Position numbers and translations under genes: made by a program. From Motiliproteus sp041586615 (GTDB lineage: Bacteria; Pseudomonadota; Gammaproteobacteria; Pseudomonadales; Balneatricaceae), in the NCBI GenBank assembly GCA_041586615.1, contig JBFGZS010000016.1:7978-71977 (forward strand): a DNA stretch of 64,000 nucleotides, read 5' to 3'. The notes under the pieces are model-generated. The model made no database searches. It was not told the origin of the DNA and saw only the letters and a program-made list of their open reading frames with translations. Below are positions 1-7,943 of this stretch, piece after piece (position 1 is the stretch's first letter; every line of letters starts with the position of its first letter).

Positions 1-448
1 TTTTACTCGCCTCACCGCGCGGTACCAGCCTGTTGTTGAGTCCTGAATACGCGCGCCCCGCCCACGCGTCATGCACGCCGGCGATATCACGCCTTTCGCC
101 TTTCGCCTTTCGCCTTTCGCCTTTCGCCTGAAGCCTGAAGCCTGAAGCCTGAAGCCTGAAGCCTGAAGCCTGAAAGAATAGCGTCCCGATCAGCCCCCCT
201 TAAAATAGGAACTTATCCTATACACATCATAGGGGTATTTACCGATACTGTGTCCCGTCACAAGGAAGCCAGAAGGATCTGGATCTCACAGGGACCGGGG
301 AATGCTCAGGAGCGAGCAATGCCAGGACGGCGACGAAGGGTCGGCAAACAGGAATTTGTCGGCCCTTTACCTTGTTAGCACCGCCCATAGTCACGCGGCA
401 CTGCACACCGGTAACAACCCCGACTCGATACTGGCTGCAGCCCTGCGC
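1..448. other. Non-coding left flank
   Basis: No convincing gene lies in this stretch. It holds the 84-bp heptamer tandem repeat at 91-174 and a small hairpin near 209-225 (CCTAT, 7-nt loop, ATAGG). A 93-codon open frame from 302 runs opposite the end of the symporter gene and resembles no protein I know, so it is treated as spurious. The stretch lies downstream of the minus-strand symporter gene. Confidence 0.6.
91..174. repeat. Heptamer tandem repeat, 12 units
   Basis: Five perfect copies of GCCTTTC (91-125) are followed directly by seven perfect copies of GCCTGAA (126-174). The two halves share GCCT and keep the same 7-nt phase, so one probably arose from the other by mutation followed by slippage expansion. 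There are no spacers, so this is not a CRISPR array. It lies between genes. Confidence 0.95.
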
Positions 449-1834
449 TCACATGGTTTGCGCCCGCATCGGTATCATGCCACGCTGGGTCCGCATACCG
501 ACCCAGTAACACAGACAGCCCAGTACCAGCACCAGTGTCGATATCAGCAACAATTTGTTGTACTTGTGGTAGTCACCCATTAGTTGGCTGTAACCCGATG
601 ATTCGGTGAAATACAGCGCCGCGCCGCCGATGGCCAACGCAAAGGCCGCCAGATAGCTCCAGAGAGGGATATCAGTCCGCCCGCCCCATAATGAAAAAAA
701 CACCACCGGGGCCAGGTACATCGATGCGGTACCACTGACTGCCACGGCGCTGAACAGATCGTTGTTTCCCAGAAAAACAAAGCCTAAGCCCGCCAGCATA
801 AACAGCGCCATCACCGCCCGTCCGTTACGCAAGCTCCCCCGCACCACCTGCATATCCACCGCCACCCATTTGGCGGAACTGGCCAACGTGCTGTCCAGGG
901 TCGACATCGCCGACACCACCAGTGCCATATTAAACACCCGCATCGGCATATCCCCGAGCACGCGCGTCAGCGCGGCATTCATCGATTCACCGCTGACGGC
1001 GATAGCGCCAGCGACCACCCCGAGTGAACCAAACAGCATAATGCAGATACTGCTGATCCAGGCCGCATGCACAAAACTACGCCGAGTGGTCTCACGATCA
1101 GCCAGCAAGCCCCGGTCCATCATGACCGGATCGTGCAGTGGATAACTCCATATCTGTAACAGGGCTACGGCCAGCAAAATCGGGCCGGGGTCGCCCATAT
1201 CGAAGGGTTTGAATAACAACGCATCGGTCGTGAACGCGCCGCTGTTTAAGCTCATCACCATCAACAGCGCCAGTACGCCAAGAAACACAATCATCTGAAA
1301 CAGATCGGTACGCAACGACGCATGCAACCCGCCCAGCATCGAATAGAACAGGGTCACCAGCGCAAAGGCGATGATCGCCAGCGAATACGCGCCGCTGCCT
1401 GCTGCGCCGAACAAGATACCGATCACCAGTAGATTGGCGAACACTTCGCTGACTAAACGAAGACCAATGACGACGTTGTAGCAGGCGGTGCCCCAAGCAC
1501 CAAAACGGCTGTGTAAAAAAGCCTGCACACTGTCAAAGCCGTGCTCGAAGCGCAAGCTATCGACGATCCGCCCCCCCGTCAGGAAGGAAAGGTAATAGGC
1601 GGCGTACGCCAGCGTGCCCCAGATGCCGTAGTAAAAGCCCAGGATCGCCGCATTCATCAGCGAACGGGCAAAAATCCAGGTGGTCACCTGGGAAAAAATA
1701 AGTATCAGTAACCCCGGAGGCTCGCCCTGGGCAGAGACTCCGCGGAAAAACGCATCCTCACCCCGCGCGGTTCGAGACAACAGCACAGACCCCAGGGCGA
1801 CCACAGCAACCACTAGCGGCAAGGCATAATCCAT
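449..1834 (-). CDS. Sodium:solute symporter family transporter
   Basis: This is a 461-residue multi-pass membrane protein of the SSS (SLC5-like) superfamily, which couples Na+ entry to uptake of organic solutes. About a dozen hydrophobic helices run the whole length, and the conserved first part contains TTWIFARSLMNAA and a later YSMLGGLHASLRTD segment typical of the family. An upstream in-frame TTG adds two residues, but the ATG at 1834 has GAGGAG six bases before it and is preferred. The substrate cannot be told from sequence. A GcvA-type LysR regulator lies 123 bp upstream in the same direction and is a plausible controller. It is distinct from the ActP-type symporter at 47.8 kb. Confidence 0.85.
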   Translation of the reverse strand: MDYALPLVVAVVALGSVLLSRTARGEDAFFRGVSAQGEPPGLLILIFSQVTTWIFARSLMNAAILGFYYGIWGTLAYAAYYLSFLTGGRIVDSLRFEHGFDSVQAFLHSRFGAWGTACYNVVIGLRLVSEVFANLLVIGILFGAAGSGAYSLAIIAFALVTLFYSMLGGLHASLRTDLFQMIVFLGVLALLMVMSLNSGAFTTDALLFKPFDMGDPGPILLAVALLQIWSYPLHDPVMMDRGLLADRETTRRSFVHAAWISSICIMLFGSLGVVAGAIAVSGESMNAALTRVLGDMPMRVFNMALVVSAMSTLDSTLASSAKWVAVDMQVVRGSLRNGRAVMALFMLAGLGFVFLGNNDLFSAVAVSGTASMYLAPVVFFSLWGGRTDIPLWSYLAAFALAIGGAALYFTESSGYSQLMGDYHKYNKLLLISTLVLVLGCLCYWVGMRTQRGMIPMRAQTM

Positions 1835-1957
1835 ACACAACTCCTCTCATTTTTTAAATGCTTACGCCTTGAAAGCAGGTATGGCCCTGACCGGGATAGC
1901 TTTCACATCCGTCAGATACATGCCAACCCGGCTGTCGGCAAAGGTCGCGAGCGACGA

Positions 1958-2842
1958 CTAGCCGGGCGTCGTCTCACGTTCAGCCACCTCTTCAAGAATC
2001 CAATCTTTAAACGCCTTCATGCTATAGCTCATCGGGCGATTTTGCGGGTAGGCCAGATAAAAGGCGGAATGGGTATCCAGTGCAATATCGAAGGGCACCA
2101 CGAGCTCCCCCCGGAGCAACTCCTTCGTGACCAGGTGCCGGTCTGCCAGGGCGATTCCCAATCCCTCCACGGCCGCACCGGTGGCTAACGAGGTGCTAGA
2201 GAAGCGCAGGTCCTTACCGAAACCACTGGCGTCGATACCCGCCGAACGCAACAATGTCTTCCATTCATCCATTCGGGTGCTGACATGAATCAACGTATGC
2301 TCACGCAGGTCTTCGACGGCGTTAAGCGGCCGCTTTCCCGTCAAGAGTTTAGGACTGCAGACCGGCACCACCGTCATGCCCAGCAAAAAATGACTTTCAA
2401 CATCGCCCCATTCCCCGCGTCCGAACCGCACGGCCATATCGATATCGCTTTGGTTGAAATCGACCGCACTCATCGAGGCGCTCAAACGCAGCTCAACATC
2501 GGGGAACAGCTCCTGGAAGTGTCCGAGTCGTGGCATCAGCCAACGCGTCAGAAACGCCGGCGCCACGCTAAGGGTGACCGCACCGGAGTTCGGATTGGCA
2601 ATCAATCGACGGGTAGCGCTGTCGATCTCATCCAACGCATGCTGAATGGCCGGCAGATATTTCTCTCCGGCGGACGTCAGGTCAACCCGTCTTTTACTGC
2701 GTCGAAACAATTTCACGTCAAGAAAGTCTTCCAGGGTCTTGATCTGGTGGCTTATAGCAGAGGGCGTGACGAACAATTCTTCAGCGGCTTGATTGAAGCT
2801 GCTGTGACGCGCCGCCGCTTCGAAAGAGCGCAGCGCATTCAA
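1958..2842 (-). CDS. LysR-family transcriptional regulator, GcvA type
   Basis: This is a LysR-type regulator with an N-terminal winged helix-turn-helix (about residues 1-60, including SFNQAAEELFVTPSAISHQI) and a C-terminal periplasmic-binding-like effector domain. It belongs to the GcvA-like subgroup. The end given here is the outermost conventional start, a TTG. The reading frame continues upstream through codons for RRLPPL, which is how GcvA relatives normally begin, to an ATC at 2858-2860 that has GGAGG five bases before it (2866-2870). Translation may therefore start at ATC, giving 300 residues. No in-frame ATG, GTG or further TTG lies between that ATC and the upstream stop. The symporter gene follows in the same direction and is a likely target. 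Confidence 0.88.
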   Translation of the reverse strand: MNALRSFEAAARHSSFNQAAEELFVTPSAISHQIKTLEDFLDVKLFRRSKRRVDLTSAGEKYLPAIQHALDEIDSATRRLIANPNSGAVTLSVAPAFLTRWLMPRLGHFQELFPDVELRLSASMSAVDFNQSDIDMAVRFGRGEWGDVESHFLLGMTVVPVCSPKLLTGKRPLNAVEDLREHTLIHVSTRMDEWKTLLRSAGIDASGFGKDLRFSSTSLATGAAVEGLGIALADRHLVTKELLRGELVVPFDIALDTHSAFYLAYPQNRPMSYSMKAFKDWILEEVAERETTPG

Positions 2843-2857
2843 GGGGGGTAAGCGACG

Positions 2858-2870
2858 GATAGCAACCTCC
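2858..2870 (-). promoter_or_regulatory. Ribosome binding site and possible AUC start of the LysR gene
   Basis: On the minus strand GGAGG (2866-2870) is followed by five bases and then ATC CGT CGC TTA, encoding (I/M)-R-R-L-P-P-L, exactly the amino end expected for a GcvA-type regulator. The spacing is ideal for initiation at ATC. An ATG-to-ATC change, a rare AUC start or a sequence error would all explain this. Confidence 0.55.
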
Positions 2871-3551
2871 GATTAACAACCACTATAGAAGTGAGATATT
2901 TTCATCATGATTCTAAAAAACCTGCTCTTTGCCGGCGGCAAAACCAGACCACAGTATACGCAGCGCAAACACACTTGCCGAGCTGAACACTAAATAATAG
3001 CGGCCATATTCAGAATACCGGCAGCTATCTCGCTACAGGTCTATTCGGATCCGGTTTATCAGGCCCCTGATTTTAGCTGAATTTTTTGGAACTATATGCA
3101 ATAAATCCGTCGTCCACCGAACGGGATACCCCGCTACCCCAGAAAGAGGTTAGTCTATACCGGGTCGTCGCTCCATCGCACAGGGCAGCGCGAGGCGCTC
3201 ACTCCTGCGTCGCCTCTACCGCATCAGCAAAAAGCCTGCAGGGATCATCGTTAAACCGCAGCCGCTGCTAACACCGCCGCCCCTTCGCGATCATTGGTGA
3301 CATAACCATGCAATATTTCAGTTTTATCGATAAACTAGCCTTAACCGCCGCGTGTCAGCGCTAAATGCGCCGTTATTGCCGCACAGCCAAAAACGGGGTG
3401 GCGATGGAAAAGAGACAACACACGACAGAACTCGGGATGATTAAACAAAACGCTGCATGATTAAGCAGACGTAATCGGTAGCATTGGCTAGCCCATTCTG
3501 TCATTTATCGACTAGTCCAACTGCAGATAAAATACGCTCCGGGTCAGAGTC
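2871..3551. other. Intergenic region between lysR and the diguanylate cyclase
   Basis: About 680 bp separate the minus-strand regulator from the plus-strand cyclase. A 61-codon frame at 3086-3271 has no recognisable homology and lacks a clear ribosome binding site. A short palindrome (TTTGCC GGC GGCAAA) lies near 2929-2943. I see no RNA gene. The region should contain the promoters of both flanking genes, but I could not assign good -35/-10 pairs. Confidence 0.5.
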
Positions 3552-4715
3552 ATGAACAGCAACGCTCACATCAACTGCAGGCGTAAAAGTCCGCCCGGAC
3601 GCAACACCAAGGCGGAGTTTCTCCGGCGTCTCAAGCAAGAATATTTGCTCGATATTGTGCGCGCAAGCTCGCACAGCAAACATTTTCGCCATACCCGTGC
3701 GCAATATATCAACAGCCGCGTGCGTTCTATCGCCTTCCTGCTTGGCCTGCTTATTCCCGCCTGGATTATAGTAGACACGTTTTACCTCAGCGATGACGTC
3801 CTTCACACCGTCGCCATCATGCGCGCGGCCACTGGCGTCGCCTGCCTGGCGCTGGGCTTCTGGTCAGGGGAGAACCATAACCTGCCCCTTTCACGCGTCA
3901 AGCTGGCCTTGCTGATTGTGATCCCGTCGCTGTTTCAAACCGTCGCCCATATCTATCTGGAACAGGTGCAGCATAGCCTGCCCGCCGGGTACCACTTTTT
4001 CCCTTTTATGATCATATCGCTGAGTGCTATCTTCCCGCTGACCATTTTGGAGGGCGGCCTTATCAGTAGTACCGTGGTGACGCTTTACATCGTGACTACG
4101 GCCTACCTGGGCAAGCTCTTTTCGCTGAACACGCTGAACGATGTCTGGTTACTGCTGCTGCTGGCGTTAATTGCGGGCTGGGCGGCACTGACCCAGCTGA
4201 CCATGCTGATGCGTCTGTACCGTCAAGCGCACCGTGATTCACTCACGGGGCTGGCTAACCGCCGCGCTATCATGAATCATCTGAAGCGCGAAGTAGCCTA
4301 CGCCAAAAGCAATAAGAGCCCCTTGACCATAGTCCTGTTAGACCTAGACCGTTTTAAGAGTGTCAACGATCAATACGGGCACGCGATCGGCGATGAGGTA
4401 CTCAAGCATTTTGCCGAGATGGCCATCGAGCAATCACGCAGTGAAGACCTGGTGGGGCGTTTTGGCGGGGAAGAGTTTCTGATGATTCTCACCAACACCG
4501 CATTAGACAGTGCCGAAAAAATTGCTGAACGATTTCGCCTCGCCTGTCAGGCGCTACACGTGGAGGTCCCTAACGCCGAGCCCATCCGCTTTACCACCAG
4601 CATCGGCGTCGCCCAATTGCAGCCCGGGGAAGGGGTGGTTGGATTATTAAAACGGGTCGACGATGCCCTGTATGCCGCCAAGGGTAACGGACGGGACCGT
4701 GTCGTGGTTGCCTAA
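3552..4715 (+). CDS. Membrane-anchored diguanylate cyclase (GGDEF)
   Basis: This 387-residue protein probably makes cyclic di-GMP from two GTP. An N-terminal soluble stretch of about 55 residues is followed by roughly six hydrophobic helices (about 58-220), a MASE-like sensor region of unknown ligand. The C-terminal GGDEF domain begins at DSLTGLANRRA. The active-site motif is GGEEF at residues 305-309. An RSED inhibitory site (296-299) lies exactly five residues before it, so product inhibition is expected. There is no EAL domain. The ATG follows a weak GGGTCAGAG leader. It stands alone on the plus strand. A role in the motile-sessile switch is inference from the family and from the flagellar genes nearby. 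Confidence 0.92.
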   Translation: MNSNAHINCRRKSPPGRNTKAEFLRRLKQEYLLDIVRASSHSKHFRHTRAQYINSRVRSIAFLLGLLIPAWIIVDTFYLSDDVLHTVAIMRAATGVACLALGFWSGENHNLPLSRVKLALLIVIPSLFQTVAHIYLEQVQHSLPAGYHFFPFMIISLSAIFPLTILEGGLISSTVVTLYIVTTAYLGKLFSLNTLNDVWLLLLLALIAGWAALTQLTMLMRLYRQAHRDSLTGLANRRAIMNHLKREVAYAKSNKSPLTIVLLDLDRFKSVNDQYGHAIGDEVLKHFAEMAIEQSRSEDLVGRFGGEEFLMILTNTALDSAEKIAERFRLACQALHVEVPNAEPIRFTTSIGVAQLQPGEGVVGLLKRVDDALYAAKGNGRDRVVVA

Positions 4716-4809
4716 TGATCACCCATAGACGCAGCAGAACAGCAGAACCAGGCGGTGACGACCACGGTAGCGCCGACTCACAACGCCAGGGCTTGGAAAT
4801 AAACACACG

Positions 4810-6111
4810 ATGACTCATAGCCGTAATACCCGCAATGACCCCAGACCGGTCACCACGCCGAAGTCACAGCCCGGGCAGGCCGGCCTTCCTGAACACGTGA
4901 TCGTGCTGGGTGCAGGGCTGGCCGGCTGTAGCACCGCCTATGCCCTGGCCCGGCGCGGCATTTCGGTAACCCTGCTCGATGCCGGTCCCGGACCGGCCAG
5001 CGCCGCATCCGGCAATCCTCAGGGCATGCTTTACTGCAAATTACCCGCGGTACCAACGCCGGAAAGCAAGATCCACCTGTGCGGATACCAATACAGCCTA
5101 AGCCTGATTCGACAACTGCTGGCTGAACAGCCCCTGGCCATGGACCTGTGTGGTCAATTACAGCTGGGCTATAACCCGGCTGAACAACAACGCCAACATC
5201 GGTTACTCGAAGCGGGACACTATCCCGACTCGCTATTGCAGCCGGTCACGCCTCAACAAGCCAGCGCGTTGGCCGGCGTACCCATCGCGCACCCTGGCCT
5301 GTTCTTTCCCGACGCAGGCTGGGTCAGCCCACCGGCCTTATGCCGCACCCTGTTGGAATCGCCCCTGATCGAAACCGCCTACAACTGCCGCGTGGCATCC
5401 ATCGTGCGTAACGCTGATGATAACTGGACGTTACTGGACGCTGAGGGGCACACGCTGGCCAGCGCCCCAGCCCTCGTCGCGGCCACGGGGGCAGACTCGG
5501 CACAACTGGCGCTGCTGGCCCCCTACGGCCTGCAACGCATCCGGGGGCAGATCACCCTCTGTGACAAGCCGGTCGAGGTGCCGCCTCTGAAAACCGTTTT
5601 ATGCGGCAAGGGCTATATTGCTCCCGCCCGGCTAGAGCGTTACTGTTTCGGCGCATCCTTTAACTTACACGAACAGGATACGGCGCCACATGAACAGGAC
5701 CAAATAGACAACCTGCAACGGGTGGATGAACTGTCCCACGCACTGGCCGTGCAGCTGTCACCACAATTAGCATCCGCGCAGGGACGGGTAAGCTTTCGTA
5801 GCACGAGCCGGGATTACCTGCCTCTGATTGGTGCACTCCCCGAGCAGGAAGGCGCTCGCCGGCACTTTGCACCGTTGCGACGTAACGCAAAAGCGTCCAT
5901 TCCTGGGCAACCGCCGCGGTATCCCGGCCTGTTTATCTCGCTGGCCCACGGATCTAAAGGCCTGACAACCGCGCCTTTGGGCGGGGAAATCCTGGCGGCG
6001 ATGATCTGCGGCGAAGCGGCCCCACTACCGGGGCCACTGCTGGCCCGACTTGACCCCCTGCGTTTTATCATCAAGGATCAGATACGCGGCAATCAACCGC
6101 TTGCGACGTAA
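4810..6111 (+). CDS. Stand-alone MnmC(o)-type FAD-dependent tRNA-modification oxidase
   Basis: This 433-residue FAD-dependent oxidoreductase matches the C-terminal oxidase half of MnmC, which converts cmnm5(s2)U34 of tRNA to nm5(s2)U34. A Rossmann dinucleotide motif GAGLAG is at residues 34-39, the ASGNPQG segment follows, and near the C-terminus AHGSKGLTTAPLGGEI matches the conserved MnmC ending. The N-terminal methyltransferase half present in E. coli MnmC is missing; the first 28 residues are short and polar. The methyltransferase could be encoded elsewhere, or this enzyme may act alone. D-amino-acid oxidase relatives share the fold, but the C-terminal signature favours MnmC. It lies 94 bp after the cyclase gene and may be co-transcribed with it. 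Confidence 0.85.
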   Translation: MTHSRNTRNDPRPVTTPKSQPGQAGLPEHVIVLGAGLAGCSTAYALARRGISVTLLDAGPGPASAASGNPQGMLYCKLPAVPTPESKIHLCGYQYSLSLIRQLLAEQPLAMDLCGQLQLGYNPAEQQRQHRLLEAGHYPDSLLQPVTPQQASALAGVPIAHPGLFFPDAGWVSPPALCRTLLESPLIETAYNCRVASIVRNADDNWTLLDAEGHTLASAPALVAATGADSAQLALLAPYGLQRIRGQITLCDKPVEVPPLKTVLCGKGYIAPARLERYCFGASFNLHEQDTAPHEQDQIDNLQRVDELSHALAVQLSPQLASAQGRVSFRSTSRDYLPLIGALPEQEGARRHFAPLRRNAKASIPGQPPRYPGLFISLAHGSKGLTTAPLGGEILAAMICGEAAPLPGPLLARLDPLRFIIKDQIRGNQPLAT

Positions 6112-6129
6112 CAGGGTCGCAACAGCCCG

Positions 6130-6155
6130 CATTTGCTTTCGACATTTGCTTTCGA
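6130..6155. repeat. 13-bp tandem duplication before the CBS gene
   Basis: CATTTGCTTTCGA occurs twice in perfect tandem between the MnmC-like gene and the CBS gene, ending 15 bp before the CBS start codon. It has the look of a recent slippage duplication in the leader. Confidence 0.9.
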
Positions 6156-6170
6156 CAATGGAAATTCGCT

Positions 6171-6818
6171 ATGGTCTTAGTTGTCTTCGATCAAGGTAAC
6201 CGGATTCAGACGCCTGTCAGTGCACTGCTTAGCCCAAAACCCATTGAAAAGCTCGGGCAACTGCAGAAAAGCCGCCCGTTTCAAGAGACCTTGGATCACT
6301 CACCCGCCTTCACCAATGGCAAGGCAGCACCTCGCTCGCACCCGGCCCAACAGGCCTATGCGCAGACGGAAGCCATCAGCCAGCCGCACAAGCCTGAGTC
6401 CCCGGTGCTCAGCGTCGAGACCGTCATGAGCAGCCCGGTATTTGCGATCAGGGTTCATGCCTCTACCGCAGACGCCTGGTACCAGATGCACGCACACGAG
6501 GTGCAACACCTGGCCGTGCTGGACAATGAGCGGCATCTGCGCGGAATTATTTCGGAGCAAGAGCTGCTCAGGCGCAGCATCGCGCCCAATCAAGCCGGCC
6601 CTACCCGCTGGCTGCTGCCGCTGCAGGGGGCCTATGCGGAACAGATGATCGTAGCGACACCCGGGACGGATATCCTGCAGGTTGCACTAACCTTTTTAAA
6701 CAAACCGATCACCTGCATACCGGTGCTGGACAAGGAAGGACACTTGGCGGGGGTTGTTACCCGCAGCGATCTTCTGCATCTGATCACCAACGGGGACCAT
6801 ATCGAGCGTTGGGCCTAA
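6171..6818 (+). CDS. CBS-pair protein
   Basis: This 215-residue soluble protein has two CBS motifs in its C-terminal part (about 84-140 and 155-212). The first begins VETVMSSPVFAIRVHAS and the second ends GVVTRSDLLHLIT. CBS pairs usually bind adenosyl nucleotides and report energy state or gate a partner. The N-terminal 80 residues are polar, probably disordered, and have no domain I recognise. The target is unknown. The start ATG has GGAA seven bases upstream. Confidence 0.85.
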   Translation: MVLVVFDQGNRIQTPVSALLSPKPIEKLGQLQKSRPFQETLDHSPAFTNGKAAPRSHPAQQAYAQTEAISQPHKPESPVLSVETVMSSPVFAIRVHASTADAWYQMHAHEVQHLAVLDNERHLRGIISEQELLRRSIAPNQAGPTRWLLPLQGAYAEQMIVATPGTDILQVALTFLNKPITCIPVLDKEGHLAGVVTRSDLLHLITNGDHIERWA

Positions 6819-6896
6819 GAGCACAAGCTACAAAGATGATTAGCCATTCGATGGGGTCTATACGACCTGAAAATCACGTCAACCTATCCTAGGCCT

Positions 6897-7544
6897 CTAG
6901 CCCGGCGGCAATTTCCGCGGGGGTTCATCCGGCTCAACTTTCGGTCGAAACCAGTTTATGACAGCCCCGAAAACGCGCGTAATACCCCGCAAAATTTTAG
7001 GTAACAGCCAGACAAGCAGAACCAGAAACAGGATCAAACCGATCAGAAACAGTACTGGATGGTTTAATGCGGCCCAGAGGCCGCCGATCACGGCAAGATC
7101 TTCCGCTACAGACGCGGTCCAGTTACTGACCGGTTCCGGTGAGGTATTGATCATCACCCGGCTGCCCGCCTTTAAAGCATGAGAGCCGGCCGCCAGTCCA
7201 CCGCCCGCGATGGCCGCCGCGACCTCGACTGCGATACTCAGATCACCGACGGCACCGGCCGCCAGTGCGGCACCCGCGGGGATGCGGATAAAGGTATGTA
7301 GCGTATCCCAGCCGGTATCGACGCCGGGTACTTTGTCGGCAAAGAACTCCAGCATATACATGAACCCGGCGGCAATAAGGACCAGAGGATCACCCAGCAC
7401 GGCCAGATCCGGTGGCAGTGTCATATGCCCCATATTGGACAGCACGCCCAGCATCAGGAGCGTTGCGTAGAGATTAAGACCACTGGCCCACCCCACGCCC
7501 ATGGTCAGTGCCAGCGTCGCGATGATCTGATCAAGCGGCTCCAT
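6897..7544 (-). CDS. DUF4126 family membrane protein
   Basis: This 215-residue integral membrane protein has helices at the N-terminus (including GVGWASGLNLYATLLMLGVL), in the middle (an Ala/Gly-rich segment around SIAVEVAAAIAGGGLAAGSHA) and near the C-terminus (VLFLIGLILFLVLLVWLLP), followed by a basic, proline-rich cytoplasmic tail. The family has no established function. A GTG- or ATG-like upstream frame adds 14 residues, but the ATG at 7544 follows GGAGGGG by four bases and gives the usual MEPLDQ-like beginning. It is convergent with the CBS gene. Confidence 0.8.
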   Translation of the reverse strand: MEPLDQIIATLALTMGVGWASGLNLYATLLMLGVLSNMGHMTLPPDLAVLGDPLVLIAAGFMYMLEFFADKVPGVDTGWDTLHTFIRIPAGAALAAGAVGDLSIAVEVAAAIAGGGLAAGSHALKAGSRVMINTSPEPVSNWTASVAEDLAVIGGLWAALNHPVLFLIGLILFLVLLVWLLPKILRGITRVFGAVINWFRPKVEPDEPPRKLPPG

Positions 7545-7570
7545 GCATCCCCTCCATGTACGTTGACGAC

Positions 7571-7662
7571 CCGATGAAGGCGGCAACGTAATCCCCGCGC
7601 AAAAAATATCGCCTTGATCGGCGGTTCATGAATGAACCGCCGTGGCATAACGCGACAGTGTG
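7571..7662 (-). repeat. Modular hairpin repeat, copy 1 (modules C and D)
   Basis: Read on the minus strand, TTATGCCACGGCGGTTCATT continues as a near-palindrome, GGCGGTTCAT-loop-ATGAACCGCC (7620-7641). It is followed by a second inverted repeat (7571-7621) of form CCGATnAAGGCG...CGCCTTnATCGG. Both modules recur downstream of flhB (31.9 kb). The left part of the family consensus (modules A and B) is missing or decayed here. The copy fills the gap between yheU and the DUF4126 gene. Confidence 0.8.
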
Positions 7663-7715
7663 CCGATAGATTCAACCACCGTCCTCGTTGGAACCCGGCA
7701 GGTCAAAAAAGTGCC

Positions 7716-7943
7716 TCAGCGTTCGCGTCGCCGCGCCTCGTCTCGCCGCATCAGGTTGCAACTTTGCAACACCGGATCAAAGTAAATAACCACGTCACCA
7801 CGCGTCAGCTGCTCTCGGACTTGCGCCACCTTCTCCTCAAGCGATAACAAGGTATAACCGTAGTCCATCCCCTCGCGGGTTACAAACTCCTCGAGCAATC
7901 CCTGTAGGGCGTCATCGCTGAGCTGATCAAAAGGAATCTGCAT
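7716..7943 (-). CDS. yheU: YheU family protein (UPF0270)
   Basis: This 75-residue protein matches the YheU/UPF0270 family in length and pattern: an N-terminal IPFDQLSDDALQGLLEEFV, then REGMDYG, and a C-terminal half with a short basic tail. The function of the family is unknown. The start codon shares a base with the ligA stop (TAATG), so translation is probably coupled to ligA. Confidence 0.88.
   Translation of the reverse strand: MQIPFDQLSDDALQGLLEEFVTREGMDYGYTLLSLEEKVAQVREQLTRGDVVIYFDPVLQSCNLMRRDEARRRER

Noticed and set aside
91..174. Repeat array as a possible CRISPR
   Set aside because: The units are 7 bp in direct contact, with no spacers and no cas genes.
302..583. 93-codon plus-strand open frame
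   Set aside because: It overlaps the end of the symporter gene on the other strand, has low-complexity His/Gln/Thr-rich sequence and no family likeness.
3086..3271. 61-codon open frame between lysR and the cyclase
   Set aside because: No ribosome binding site, no recognisable domain, and atypical composition.
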